A DNA stretch of 6,851 nucleotides from Candidatus Altimarinota bacterium. Its GTDB lineage: Bacteria; Patescibacteriota; Gracilibacteria; UBA4473. Below are positions 6,836 through 6,851 of the stretch, piece after piece (position 1 is the stretch's first letter; every line of letters begins with the position of its first letter). The notes below the pieces were generated by a model that saw only the letters and a list, made by a program, of their open reading frames with translations, did not search any database and had not been told where the DNA came from. Position numbers and translations under genes: made by a program. The DNA lies in contig JALWQU010000068.1 in assembly GCA_026982915.1 (NCBI GenBank), forward strand, positions 1-6,851, in the 5' to 3' direction.

Positions 6836-6851
6836 ATGAACAAACTACTAT
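6836..6851 (+). CDS. Possible start of a divergent gene (3' partial)
   Basis: An ATG at 6836 opens a frame M-N-K-L-L that runs off the window. The lysine followed by leucines would suit a signal peptide or membrane protein start, but five codons cannot show this. There is no Shine-Dalgarno. A TAAAAT (6793-6798) lies upstream without a matching -35. Confidence 0.3.

Overview
The window is a compact bacterial chromosome segment in which conserved housekeeping or envelope genes alternate with AT-rich accessory genes. The GTPase Obg and a WecA/TagO-type undecaprenyl-phosphate sugar-phosphate transferase mark it as bacterial. Genes are short and tightly packed. None of the ten start codons I placed has a recognisable Shine-Dalgarno sequence. 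TAA, TAG and TGA all appear as stops, and no in-frame TGA interrupts the glycine-rich Obg, so the standard bacterial code is likely. The general look (small genome style, several toxin-antitoxin genes, NYN nuclease, little leader sequence) would suit a Patescibacteria/CPR-type organism, but that placement is inference.

Layout: 1-110 is the 3' end of a probable antitoxin gene, followed after 2 nt by a MazF/PemK toxin (113-472). The toxin's stop overlaps the start of obg (465-1793) by 8 nt. An AT-rich class I methyltransferase (1867-2691) follows and ends in a good intrinsic terminator (2721-2760). The 358-nt gap 2692-3049 holds that terminator, a long imperfect hairpin, a GC-rich hairpin and a candidate promoter/operator. 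A second toxin-antitoxin pair (3050-3536, ribbon-helix-helix-like antitoxin plus RelE/YafQ-type toxin) comes next. Then comes a YadG/YadH-like ABC exporter whose ATPase (3578-4291) and permease (4936-5700) are separated by a very AT-rich NYN/LabA-type nuclease gene (4305-4826). A convergent WecA-like transferase (minus, 5611-6678) overlaps the last 90 nt of the permease. The final 16 nt may be the first codons of a divergent gene.

How the genes relate: the two toxin-antitoxin modules and the NYN protein all belong to families that act on RNA. The mazF-obg overlap would couple a toxin transcript to an essential ribosome-associated GTPase. The ABC exporter and the WecA-like enzyme are both membrane/envelope functions, though nothing shows that they share a substrate. 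I see no clear multi-gene novel system. The most unusual items are the nuclease gene lodged inside the transporter locus, with a terminator-like hairpin inside its own 3' codons, and the mosaic of base and codon use.
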